DNA from: Triparma columacea
Lineage: Eukaryota > Sar > Bolidophyceae > Parmales > Triparmaceae
Assembly (NCBI GenBank): GCA_030267965.1
Contig: BRYA01000077.1
Coordinates: 17,625-80,571 of the forward strand
Direction: 5' to 3'
Length of the DNA: 62,947 nt
The notes below the pieces were generated by a model. The model worked only from the letters and a program-made list of their open reading frames with translations, made no database searches and was not told the origin of the DNA. Every line of letters starts with the position of its first letter. Within the stretch, counting starts at the first letter, position 1. Positions 12,451 to 22,774 of the stretch are shown here, in pieces. The position numbers and the translations under genes were made by a program.

Positions 12451-13581
12451 ATGTCTCAACACGTTCGAACCGTAGTAGCCCTCCTATCCCTCTCCCCCTC
12501 CTCCGCCCGTACCTTCCTCCGTCACCCTCAGCTCCAGCACGACAACGTGATCCCCAAAGTGACCTTCCTTTTAAACTCCGTAGGTCTAAGTAAGGAGAGG
12601 GTCCGTGAGATGGTACTGCGGCACCCTAAAATGTTCAACAGCGTTATGCTTAGCGACCTCGTGACAACCGTGGATTACTTGAAGTGCGAGGTAGGTATGA
12701 CGGACGTTGAGTTGAAACGTATGATTAAGAAACACCCGAGAGTCGTTAGGTATAATAGGGTCACGATTAAAAGGAACATAAGCTTCTTCAGGACGGCGGT
12801 ATTAGGAGGGATGGGAACGAAGAAGGAAAGGACTAAACAACTCAAACGGATATACCTACAAGCGCCAAGACTACTAGGATACGACCCGAAAGGACTGGGT
12901 GTTAAGGTCGACTACTTCAAGAGAATGGGGATGGAAAACGAAGAGGTCAGGGAACTTTTCGTAAGCTGCCCTAGCATCTTAACGTACAGCACTGAGAACA
13001 ACATCGAGGCAACAAGAGCCTGGCTCGAGTGCCAAGGCCTTGGTCGTGAGAAGGTCATCCGGTGCCTTGTTAAGTACCCGAACCTCTTCACCCTAAGCGT
13101 TACCCAGAACCTTGAGCCAAAGGTTGAGTGGATGGAGGGTAGGATAGGCCTTGACAGAGGTCGAGGACACGTGGCTAGAGTCGTCAGCATGTTCCCACCT
13201 ATTATGTGGCTTAGTAGAACGAACCTTGACGATAAGTTAACGTACCTACAGACCACATTCGGGTGGGACGATTGTGACGTAAGAGCTGTCGTACTAGGCA
13301 TGCCTCAGGTACTAGGACTGGGCCTGGACGGGAACATTAAAGTTACCGTGGAGTACTACCTGGGGCAGGGGATTGGGAAGGAGCAGTTGGGGGAAGCGGT
13401 TATGGACAGCCCGAGCTTGCTGGCGTATAGTCTGGAGGGGAGGATCAAACCGAGGGTGGAGGAAATGGAAAGGAGGGGGATTAAGGTTAGGTATGCACCT
13501 CTTTATGTGGTGGGGATGCCGGAGAAAGGATGGAGGAAATGGATGGATGGACAGGGGGGTACTTGGAGCGTCACCAAGTGA
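12451..13581 (+). CDS. mTERF family organelle nucleic-acid-binding protein
   Basis: A single exon of 376 residues from the first in-frame ATG. It is made of repeating ~35-residue helical units with the mTERF pattern of a hydrophobic helix followed by a proline break: LRHPKMFN, KKHPRVVRY, LQAPRLLGYD, VSCPSILTYS, VKYPNLFTLS, LGMPQVLGLG, MDSPSLLAYS. Proteins of this family bind mitochondrial or plastid DNA/RNA and act in transcription termination, splicing or ribosome assembly. Which organelle it serves cannot be told. The upstream open frame (12244-12450) is Lys/Thr/Ser/Pro-rich and could be a presequence if translation starts further up. The 3' end runs into GA- and CA-repeats (13594-13691). 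Confidence 0.85.
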   Translation: MSQHVRTVVALLSLSPSSARTFLRHPQLQHDNVIPKVTFLLNSVGLSKERVREMVLRHPKMFNSVMLSDLVTTVDYLKCEVGMTDVELKRMIKKHPRVVRYNRVTIKRNISFFRTAVLGGMGTKKERTKQLKRIYLQAPRLLGYDPKGLGVKVDYFKRMGMENEEVRELFVSCPSILTYSTENNIEATRAWLECQGLGREKVIRCLVKYPNLFTLSVTQNLEPKVEWMEGRIGLDRGRGHVARVVSMFPPIMWLSRTNLDDKLTYLQTTFGWDDCDVRAVVLGMPQVLGLGLDGNIKVTVEYYLGQGIGKEQLGEAVMDSPSLLAYSLEGRIKPRVEEMERRGIKVRYAPLYVVGMPEKGWRKWMDGQGGTWSVTK

Positions 13582-13748
13582 GGGAGGGGGGGGGGAGAGA
13601 GAGAGAGGGGAGGGAATGTGAAATTTTTTAGAGTTTTTTTTTGGGTTTGGGGAAATATATTGAACTACACGCATTACACACACACACACGTACACCAATC
13701 CCCTCCCCCTCCCCCCCTTCACCCCCTCCCCCCCCTTGCCCGCCTTCA

Positions 13749-14386
13749 TCACACGTTTGCCTCGTCAGTGAGTTCAAACTCATCCTTAACAACGACGTCT
13801 ACAATTTCAGGGCACCTCTCCAGCAGGTAAGCCTTCACCCTCGCCAAAACCGTAGGCCTCTGGTGCCAGAACCTACCGCCGAGTGTTACGACGACGACGG
13901 GACCGTCGAGCTCGACGAGATCTACGGAACCTGTTATACCTACTGAGAGGTTTTCAGAACTGTAACCAAAGAGAGTCGGGATGTCCATTCTGGGGAGGTT
14001 TTTTTGGGGGGATACGCGTTAGAAGTGCCTCGCGCTTCATCGTCAGCCTTGGGGGGCTCAAGTCTCTCCCCTTCTGATGAATTAAAGTTTGTCACTCACC
14101 TGCAAGCAGACAGGATACCTTGGATAGACTCCTCGTCGTACATGACGGTCTCACCGGGGTCGCAGTTGTAGGGGGGATATTTGAAACCGTCGACGAGACG
14201 AGGATTCGATGAGGGTGTGGGAGGAGTGGGAATCAAATCATTGTCATCGAGGCTGGAAAATCCATCGAAGCTTTTTAGAGAAGTTGGAGTGGAATGATGA
14301 AGAGGACGGGAGGATGTGGGATGGACGAAGGTGAACGTCAGGCAGGCGGGGAATAGCAGTAGGAAAACAGTGAGGAGAGCTTGCAT
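13749..14386 (-). CDS. Small plastid-type protein with a NifU-like C-terminal fold, no CxxC
   Basis: Exons 14386-14100 and 13989-13749 join as AG|A (ILSACR|MDIPTLF), giving 175 residues. The N-terminus MQALLTVFLLLFPACLTFTF is a signal peptide, followed by a Ser/Pro-rich stretch that could be a transit peptide. The last ~70 residues (GSVDLVELDGPVVVVTLGG, then RFWHQRPTVLARVKAYL and CPEIVDVVV) follow the NifU C-terminal/Nfu beta-beta-alpha-alpha-beta pattern. RFWHQRP replaces the usual CxxC that holds the Fe-S cluster, so cluster scaffolding is unlikely. The Nfu relationship is my inference from spacing. Convergent with mTERF; divergent from the hydrolase with only 71 bp between start codons. 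Confidence 0.7.
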
Positions 14387-14457
14387 AAGCAGAGTTTAGG
14401 TAAAAAAGAAAGAAAGAAAATTTTTGCTCCCAAGAAAAAGACAAAAAAAGTTTGAAA
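14387..14457. promoter_or_regulatory. 71-bp bidirectional promoter region
   Basis: The start codons of the NifU-like gene (minus, 14386) and the alpha/beta hydrolase (plus, 14458) lie back to back with 71 bp between them. The whole region is A-rich on the plus strand (AAAGAAAGAAAG, AAAAAAAG). Both 5' UTRs and both core promoters must fit here. No TATA box is obvious. Confidence 0.45.
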
Positions 14458-15545
14458 ATGGTTCGCGCGGACATCGAAAGCACCGTCGAGGGCATGTACC
14501 TCGAGTACGACACGTTCGGGGACCCCTCCGATCCCGCGTTTCTCTTGGTGATGGGTCTCTCAGTCCAGGTGCGACGGGAACCCCCCCTCTCTATGAAGGA
14601 ACTCGACTGCAAGCCTTCCGGTAATATCGGGGCGCCCCCTGGAACGACATTTTGTTCTTCTCATCCCCCCTCCCCCCCCCCCCCCCCCGCCCCACCACCA
14701 CTCAGATGCTAGCTTGGAGGGAGGAGTTTTGCGAGAAACTCGCCTCTCATGGTTATTACGTGATCCGTTTCGACAACCGTGACATTGGTCTATCCAAGCA
14801 CTTCGACCACCTCGGTCCTCCCCCCCTTATCCGTCGGGTTATCTACAACCTCCTCTTCGGACGCTTCTCCAAGATCGGGACCCCCTACACACTAGATGAC
14901 ATGGCTAGGGATTCCTTCGGCCTCCTAACTCACCTAGGTATCGAGAAGGCTCACATAGCCGGGTGCTCCATGGGTGGGATGATCTGCCAGACGATGGCGT
15001 TGATGTCCCCCGAGAGGGTGCTTAGCCTCGCCAGTATAATGAGCACGACCGGCGCCAGGAACCTCCCTGACGGAGACCTCGACGTAAGGCTGATGCTCCT
15101 AAAGAGGCCTGGTCCCACCCACGAGGATCGCGTGGCACGTACGGTTGACGCAATAAATATGATATCCCGTCCCCAAACACCAGATCCCACCGACCTCTCC
15201 TATTACGCCGACCGCGTCGTTTCCAGGTGCTGGCACCCCGTCGGTGGCGCCCGTCAGATGAACGCTATCCTCGCCCAGGATGACAGGACCTCCTCCCTCG
15301 GGGGTCTGGAGATGCCTTGCGTTGTCGTTCATGGGGGGGGGGACACACTCGTACCTGTTGAACATGGGAGGGCTACGGCGAAGGCTATAGGGGGGGACGT
15401 GGGTTTGGTTGTTATTGAGAGGATGGGACATGCTATTAGCAAGAAGTTTTACGACGTCGTGGTTACCACGCTGGTTAAGAACGCGAGCAGGAAGAAGGGT
15501 GGGGGGGGCATAGATATTTCTGACCTAGATTTAACGTTGGAGTGA
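14458..15545 (+). CDS. Alpha/beta hydrolase
   Basis: Exons 14458-14568 and 14706-15545 join in phase 0 at LVMGLSVQ|MLAWREEFCEKL, giving 316 residues; this junction recreates a highly conserved hydrolase block followed by VIRFDNRDIGLS. The nucleophile elbow is AGCSMGGMICQ (GxSxG), with acid DTLVP and histidine MGHAISKK near the C-terminus. So the full Ser-Asp-His triad is present. The family includes esterases, lipases and haloperoxidase-like enzymes; the substrate is not evident. The 137-nt intron holds a C-run of about 15 just before the acceptor. Confidence 0.88.
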
Positions 15546-15700
15546 GCAGGAAGAGAACGAGATCAGCAAGAGGAAGTGGCAAAAAGGGAGTCTAAAAATG
15601 TTTCTGAAGAAGGGTGTGGGTGTGGGTGACCTTTTGCTCAATAACTTGCGATAAAGTTAATTTGACTGCCTGTTACTCAATTGCATTTTCTCTTAAAAGT

Positions 15701-15719
15701 GGCTCAGTTAAGTTGAGCC
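15701..15719. other. Small inverted repeat between convergent genes
   Basis: GGCTCA at 15701-15706 pairs with TGAGCC at 15714-15719 across a 7-nt loop. It lies in the 264-bp gap between the 3' ends of the hydrolase (plus) and the Cys-rich receptor (minus). The rest of that gap is AT-rich, as expected for 3' UTRs. The hairpin may be chance. Confidence 0.3.
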
Positions 15720-15809
15720 CCTAGTTTTCTTCTATTTCCTTTCCGCGGATCTCTTTCGAAAGAAAAGATTTCAGAAAGATGGTCATTTAAAATGCGAACC
15801 GGGTTAAAG

Positions 15810-18800
15810 TTATCTTCCAGCTTCCTCCTGAAGGGGACTAGTGATCTTCTCAACCGGAACCTTCCTCGCCGCAATATTGGTCATCTCGAATGTCCCCTCC
15901 TCCTCGTCCTTCCTATCGAAGATCGATCCAAAATCCAGGGCCTCCTCCATCCCTAACCCTGCTATCCCTTTCACATAGTCTACNNNNNNNNNNNNNNNNN
16001 NNNNNNNNNNNNNNNNNNNNNNNNNNNNNNNNNNNNNNCGTTAGAAAGTCCACCATCCCGATATCTAGTTTGTACACGGCCCTGCACTGATCTATGGGCC
16101 CGTCACCGGTGCTGCACCTCCACTCTGCGACAACGCCTGTCTCCTCCAGCCAAGCCTGCCCCTTCCCCCCGCCTCCAAAATGCTTGGCATCGATCTTTTC
16201 CCACCCCGCAGTGTCCTCCGTGCTCTTGACCAACTCGAAAAAGTATTTCTTGAACGCAGGCCAAGGTCTATGCTTCAACGTCATCCCCTTGATTGGAGCG
16301 TTGTGCTTGTGCTTTCTCGCAAGGGCCTCGAGGAGCTTCTTCACGGGCTTGATTAGAGCGGCAGAGGCAACCATGAAGACGCCAAGCAAGTTGATGACGA
16401 TGAGAAGTGTACCGAATGCATCTTGATCGTAATCTTCGTCCTTATCTATCCCTACCTTAGTGAGGAGGGCGTAGAAGAGCGTGAGGAAGATGCTGCACTG
16501 GGAGGCAATTGCTAGGGTGTTGTCGGAGTCCCGAATGAAGGGCTTCCAGTGGATGAAAAAACCGGAGGAGACGGCTGCGAGGAGCATTGCGAAAACAATC
16601 TGGGAGGCCATGCCCTTGAAGATGAAGATTAGGAAGGAAGTTTGGAGGAGGCGGCGTGCACAATCGAATATGTCGAACCACCAGAAGGAGGTAGAGTACT
16701 GGTCCCAGAGGAAGGCGCTTTGGTGGGTACTCTCGTTCTTGTCCCTCTCCTCCTCGTCCTTGAGCAGCGCTCTGTCCTTCCATAGCAACCAGCTGTACAG
16801 GAGCGGCGTACCGAGCGGGTAGAAGAGCATCATGACTGAGGCGTAGACCTGCCAAAGCTTGTGCTCGCTAGTTTCGCAGCTCACAGACTGATCAGAGACT
16901 AGGTAGAGAGTAGGGTCATCGCTGAACTTTGTGCAGTTGAAGGTTTCAAAGATTGAAGTGCTAACGGAGGCAAAGACAAGGTAAGATAAGGTGAGGAGGA
17001 TCGCGTTGGTGTCCTTCAAAATGTCTCTCTTCTTTCCGGGTTTGGAAGTGCGCTTGTAGAAAGTGAACCCCACTAAAGCAATTAAGAGCCCACCTACTAA
17101 AGGAGCTATTGTCATTGTAGCCAAGGTGGTGTAGAAGTTGATCTTCATCATGCAGTCCACCCTTGCAACGTGAAGGAAGGAGAGATTGGCTAGCCGAGAA
17201 ACAGAGCGGGTGAAGTTCTCGAAAATTGGAGGAAATCGGATGCCCAGCACACCCTCCATCTGTGTTACAATTTGGTAGAAGGCTGTTAGAATCTTAAGCT
17301 TTGTTCGCCACCTTTGGAACCTGCTCTTTTTGTTGCTTCTCATTTCGTTCAACTGCTCGCTGACGGATAGAGTTGAAGTTCTGTCCGTGTCTGTCACGGA
17401 TAGAGTTGAAGTTCTGTCCATGTCCTTCCTCTTTTTTGCCCTCCTCCTCTTTACGAGGTATAACATTAGGAGAGGGAGGCCGACGAGTATTAGGACGGAT
17501 AAGGCTGCAGAGCCTGAAGTGGTGGAAGGTTGACACTGCAAACACTCTCCCGTGGTGGACTTGACAAAGTCTTGCTGACAGACGTTGCAGAGGGGTCCGG
17601 TATGCCCATCGGCGCATTGGTCGTCGGTAGAGAGGGTGGGCTTGTCTTCAGAGTCGTCACCGTTGAGATGCAGGCAGGCAGACTTCGTGTAGCACCTCAC
17701 AACGTTTGAGGAATCACGGCTGCTCCTCCAGTACCCTTTTTCTAGAGGAAAATTTTCGACTGTCACTCCGGCTTCGACGCAAAGAGTACCCTCGGGACAA
17801 GAAAGGCACTGTCCTATGAAAGTTGAATTTGGGTCTTTTAAACTCTCTTCTGGAGGTTCAAGAACCCTGTAGTCTCCTCGCGAGCACATACAGGAGAGGG
17901 GAGAGGTTGCGGGGCGATTGGACTGGATGGCATTCTTCACAGCAAATTTGTTACACGAGGTGCAAGCTTCAAGGGATGTGGTCGATTTGAAGAACCCGTT
18001 GGTGCACGGCACGCAGGCCCCGTTCTCAAGCGTTGTTCCTGGACCGCAGGTGCAGGTCGTTTTATTGGTGGCTGGATCAACATTGGATAGGAAGCTATCT
18101 TTGCAGCGGCAGGAGGTTGATCCAGAGTCTGATGTCATGTAGTCGGGGCAAGTGAAGCACTCATCGGAACCCCCAACGTTGGTGTACTTGCCTGCTTCAC
18201 AATTGGTGCAGTCGGTGGCAGCAATGCCAGAAAATTTGCCGGAGGGGCAAAGGAGGCAGGCAGTATGAGTTGGGTTGGAGTAATTTCCGGCAAGGCAGGG
18301 GGAGCAGAAGCCAGCGCCGTCGTCGCTGACAAAACCTGGGTCGCAATCCATGCAATCGTCAAAACCTGTTCCTCCAGTCGCCGAGAACTTTCCCGAGGGG
18401 CAGAGGAGGCAATCATTGGAAGCCTCATGAAAGTATGTGCCAGTCAAACACTGCGACGAGCAAAGCGAGTGGGTTAGAATTGCTGAGGGCGGTGCGTGCT
18501 GGAAGAGGGATTGCAAATGCTCGCGTCAAAGTGCACAACTTCCTGTGTCAAAGTGCACAACTTCGTTCACTTTTCGACCATTCTCACCTGCTCGCAGTAA
18601 CCGGATCCAGGATCGGAGTGGCCACCAGGAGGGCAGCCGGTACACCCGCTTATGTCGGTCGCCCCCGATATTGTGTAAGTATTCTTAGGACACAGTTCAC
18701 ATTTGTTGTCTGGCTCGCTGAAGTACCTTCCTGTCAAACACCGGTCACAGGCGGAAGAGCCGGGTTGAGAGTGGCCGTTGGAAGGGCAGGGCGAGCACTC

Positions 18801-21800
18801 ATTGGTTGCTCCGATGGAGAAGGTATTCTTGGGGCAAAGTTCAATGTTGGTGTGATCATCCGTGGGCTTGTGACCGGCGGGGGAAGTCTTGCACACTGGG
18901 GCACCATCAGTGTCAGAGTACTCGCCCTCGCCGGTGCAAGAGTCGCAAGCTATGGCGGTGACGCCCATAGAGGCTGAACCGGCCAAACAGTCTCCACACT
19001 GCGTTTCAGCAGTTGGAGAGCAGGCACTGATCATGTATCTACCGGTGGCACAAGCAGCGCAGGTGGAGCAACCAGCAGCTCCATCCGCACTAGTAGCACC
19101 CTCGGCACATGATTCACATTCATCTGCACCTCCCGTCGAAAACTTTCCAGCCGGGCACGGTTCCTGCACGATGCGAATCGTTAGGGGATAGGATGATGAG
19201 CGTTACAATATTTAAACGGCAGTCTGTGTGGTCGTGGCCTCGTAGCTGCCATCCTCGTCTCACCTCTGCTTTGCGATCTTCCATCGGCTTGTAACCTGCC
19301 TTCGCAGTCTTGCAGGAATAGGCTCCAGTCTTGTCGCTGTACTGGCCGTTTCCGTCGCAATCTAAGCAATGTTGGCCGTCATTCGAATACGAGCCAGGGG
19401 AGCATGGGAGGCAAGAAGTGGTCCCAGTATTAGCAATATAGCCTGTAACTGAGCCAAGTTCACAAGCCTTGCAGCCAACTGATCCGGGAGTGTCACTATA
19501 CTTGCCGATAGGACACGCGGTACAGCTCGATGTGCCTCCGTTTGAAAATTTTCCGGCCCTGCAAGATTCGCAGACAGAGTCGGCTGTGGTGGTACAGGCT
19601 GAGCTTTCGTAGGTTCCGGCAGGACACGATGAGCAGGCGGGGCAGGACGTTTGAGAAGGATTTGGCTGGTAGGTTGAACCCTCGATGCACTCAGACTTGA
19701 CTCCTCCCACGCAAGCAAATCCAGCCTCGCAAGGGAGTTGATCGACTCTCTGTCCTTCACCGGCGGAAGTCGGGGTGGTGTAGTAGCCTGATAATGCAGC
19801 GTTGACAATGGAACTCTCTGCAGGGCAGTAGAGCGCAACGCTCCCGCATGAGATGGGAATTGGGGAAGATTTCGGGCAGAAGTGGCCAGCTGTACAAGGA
19901 AGGCAGGTAGGTTGTGCCTCATCTGGCTGGTATTTCCCCGCTTCGCAAGGACTGCAGGTAGTTCCAGTTGAAGAAGCAGTCTCCTCCCGATAACTGCCAG
20001 GCGCACATGCCACCTTGTCGGTTCCTCCGGGGCATTTATATCCCTCCTTGCAATCCTGGCACTCACTACCCCCGCTGCTGAATTTTCCAACAGGACAAGG
20101 TGTTTGGGTGCCGCCTTCTATGCACTCATAGCCTGGCGGACAGGAGGAACAAGCTGATGCTCCAGCGCCCGAGGATTCACCGGTACCGCAAGGCGAGCAC
20201 GCTATCGCCCCTTCAATATCGTTAGAGTAGGTCCCTGGGGTACAGAGCTCGCAGTCATCAGGACTGTTGTGCTTGGTGGGGTCAGAGTTGTCATACTCGT
20301 TCTTCTTGCCGAGGGGGCAGGCCGTACAGGAGAAGTGTTGCGAGGGGTCCGTGGCAGGGTCCACGTTGATCTTCCCGGCAGCGCAGATTGGGCAGGTAAT
20401 GTGGAGATCTGAGGAGGTTGCGTCGTCAGAGTTGAAGCGGCCCGCAGGACAGGTGGTGCAGAAGGAGGAGGAGGAAGCTCCGGAGTAGGTACCTTTGGGG
20501 CAAGTCGTGCAGGTGGAAACACTTGTCGCACCGGTGGAAGAGCTGGATGTTCCCACGACGCAAGCTGCGGCGGGTGAAGATTGCGTGGATGGAGTTAGAA
20601 GTGATGTGGGGGGGGGGGGGAGGTGGATTGAAGTTTAAGATCAGAGTTTCTTAGTGGGAGGACGGCTTGCGACGTGTGGGGAATCATTTTCGTGGTGCTT
20701 TGCATTCGCTTCCTGTCCATACTCACCTTGGCACACAGCAGCTCCGGTTGAAGGGTTGTACTTGCCCCTGCTGCAATCTATGCACGTAGCGTCGCTTGTG
20801 GCTCCAGTGGATGCGCTGTATTTCCCCTCGCCACAGTCTTGGCAAGCTGAAAGAAGGTTTGAAGTAGTAGGATTATAACTCCCAGCGTCGCAAGAGTAGG
20901 GAGTGCAGCTAGAGTACGAGTATTTATTGCCGTTGACAGTGCCATGAGTGTCCAAAGCGGACCCTGGAGAGAGGTAGGAATAGGAATTGGTGCAGAGGTA
21001 GCGTAAAGTGAGTCGTGGGGTTAGGAATGGTTCTACAGACTACACAATCCTCATTCTCGTCTTACCTTGGATTGGAGTGTTGGAGGAGTAGGGAGAAGGG
21101 CACGTATTGTGGATGGTGATGGTGGCAGAAGAACCATAAGAGCTTCTGTAAATATCATCACCCTTTCCTGAGTCTGCTATGTTTGCATTGAAGCTCGTTC
21201 CGTAGGCATTGACAGTAGTTCCACTACCCTCAGCAAAAATAGCTCCACCTCCCAAATCACTTCTTGTAGCTCTATTGTTGGAGAAGACTAAGATCTTCAA
21301 GTCAACTGTGGCACTTTGCCCAATCCAAACCCCTCCACCTTCATGAGCATCCCCCTTGTCGAAGGTGAGAGCTCGGAGAATAAGTGTACCACTCCCAGTT
21401 CCATCCACCAACATCCCTCTTCTTGCATTCTCTCCATCCAACACACAGCTTGCGTTGTCCTCCACACACTTGACCTCTCCATTCAAGTCTTCTGTCCACA
21501 GCATGCTATGACTAGCTGCACAAGTCCCGTCTGGGCATTTATACGACCCAACAGCTAGAATCGTAGAGTCACCATTCGCCATGATGGAGTTGCCAGTGTT
21601 GGTAGATGCACGATTACTGACCGTGTTGAACAGCCCGTTCATATCGACCACATTCACCTCACCCAATGACCTCCCTCCGACTAGGACTAAGCAGGTCCAA
21701 AAGATTAGGCAAACATGAGACACATTCACTTGGCAGCATTGCTGAGAATTCTTGGTATTTTGGTAAGGATGAAATGGAATCCAATGTTTCAGTCTTTCTC

Positions 21801-22176
21801 CAAATGGTCTCATTTCTCCTGCCCAGCCATCTTTCGCCTGAAACCACCTTCCTCCACTCTTCCAGATCGATGCAATGCACGCCTTAGGTCCTCTCATCTC
21901 GAGTATGAACCACGTGGCAATACAGAGGATGAGAAAAGGAAGAAGAATGAAAGTATAGTTCAATCCTCCCTCTGAGTAGACGTTGTCCCCGAGGAAATGG
22001 CACAACGCACCATACCCTGGACGATAACTCTCTTGACAGAAGTTCTTGCAAAGATTGAGGGGAAAGCTTTGGCTATATTCCAACCAACTACCCTCGCAAA
22101 CAGTGCAATCATTAACTAACGCCTGGTCCTCATGAGACTCGTACATGGCCCCGCTGCTATTGAAGCTGCTTGACAT
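15810..22176 (-). CDS. Giant cysteine-rich (ephrin-receptor/GCC2-GCC3-like) receptor with beta-helix and multi-TM C-terminus
   Basis: Exons 22176-21066, 20963-20727, 20564-19264, 19163-18588 and 18450-15810 join in phase, giving about 1,950 residues. A TM helix (NYTFILLPFLILCIATWFIL) near residue 75 is followed by a second hydrophobic segment (VCLIFWTCLVLVGG) and a pectin-lyase-like beta-helix region (GGGVWIGQSA, GGGAIFAEGSGT). Then come more than 15 GCC2/GCC3-type Cys modules (CPAGKFS, CPKGTYSG, CPPGYECIEGG). The C-terminal third has about seven TM helices with conserved blocks (YPLGTPLLYSWLLWKDRA, FDCARRLLQTSFLIF, HWKPFIRDSDN). This architecture is common among stramenopile surface proteins of unknown ligand. 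The 55-N gap (15984-16038) breaks the frame. Beyond it a different frame clearly encodes the tail (VDYVKGIAGLGMEEALDF onward, stop TAA at 15810). The extreme N-terminus may have a further exon. Confidence 0.8.
15984..16038. other. Assembly gap (55 N) inside a coding exon
   Basis: A run of 55 N interrupts the last exon of the Cys-rich receptor. The codon before the gap ends at 16039 and the first codon of the convincing tail starts at 15983, so both edges fall on codon boundaries. The true gap must therefore be a multiple of three, and 55 is not. Unless an intron hides here, the gap size is an estimate. Confidence 0.95.
17342..17425 (-). repeat. In-frame tandem duplication in the cytoplasmic linker of the receptor
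   Basis: A unit encoding DRTSTLSV is present twice in tandem on the minus strand (DMDRTSTLSVTDTDRTSTLSV), visible in the DNA as two near-identical GGATAGAGTTGAAGTTCTGTCC blocks. It lies directly after the first TM helix of the C-terminal bundle and before the coiled SEQLNEMRSNKK segment. The Ser/Thr-rich unit could be a phosphorylation site; that is inference. Confidence 0.7.
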
Positions 22177-22774
22177 TCCCCCAGATGGGAATGTCTTTTA
22201 TCTTCGACCAAAGAGAGGTGGACTGCTAAGGTAGTTCAGGTGGGGGCAGGGGGGGGGGGTGGGGTTAGGGGCGTAAGTAACGATGTACGTGTGTGTTTGA
22301 TGGTGTGATAAGAACGAAAAATACAGTTCCCCACCCCCCCCCCACCTGCCCAAGGGAAAAGCAGTTATTTACCTCCTTACCTTGTTAACCTCGAATTTGT
22401 AGGTCAAATTATACGAATGGAATGTAATGTACTCCGATTCAAGGGCGCGTTGAGACAATAAGCGGATTTAAAGACTTCAAATCAAGGAAAAGGAGAACTG
22501 GAATTTTATTTCTCCTTCTTTTGCTCCATTTACAAGAAGGAGTTGTTTTGCGTATTTGAAGCATCTTGTCGTATTTCTTGGCGTTAAAATCACTTTGAAC
22601 GTAAGTAGGGTTAGAGTTGGATACAAATGGCGTGGAATAGGGCTCAATAGGGGAATTTTGGTCAACATCTCACGATTGGTCGTTCTCAAAGTGTTCTAAT
22701 GTGTCCTTGTTTTATCGTTAGATTACTTCAATTTATATCTTACACGCATCTTACACACACACACTACGCACAGT
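22177..22774. promoter_or_regulatory. 598-bp divergent intergenic region
   Basis: The region separates the start codons of the Cys-rich receptor (minus) and the basic nuclear-type protein (plus). It holds a G-run (about 22247-22262), a C-run (about 22331-22346) and an AT-rich centre. A 70-codon minus-strand frame (22477-22689) has no ATG at its start and no recognisable content. I see no RNA gene. Confidence 0.4.
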
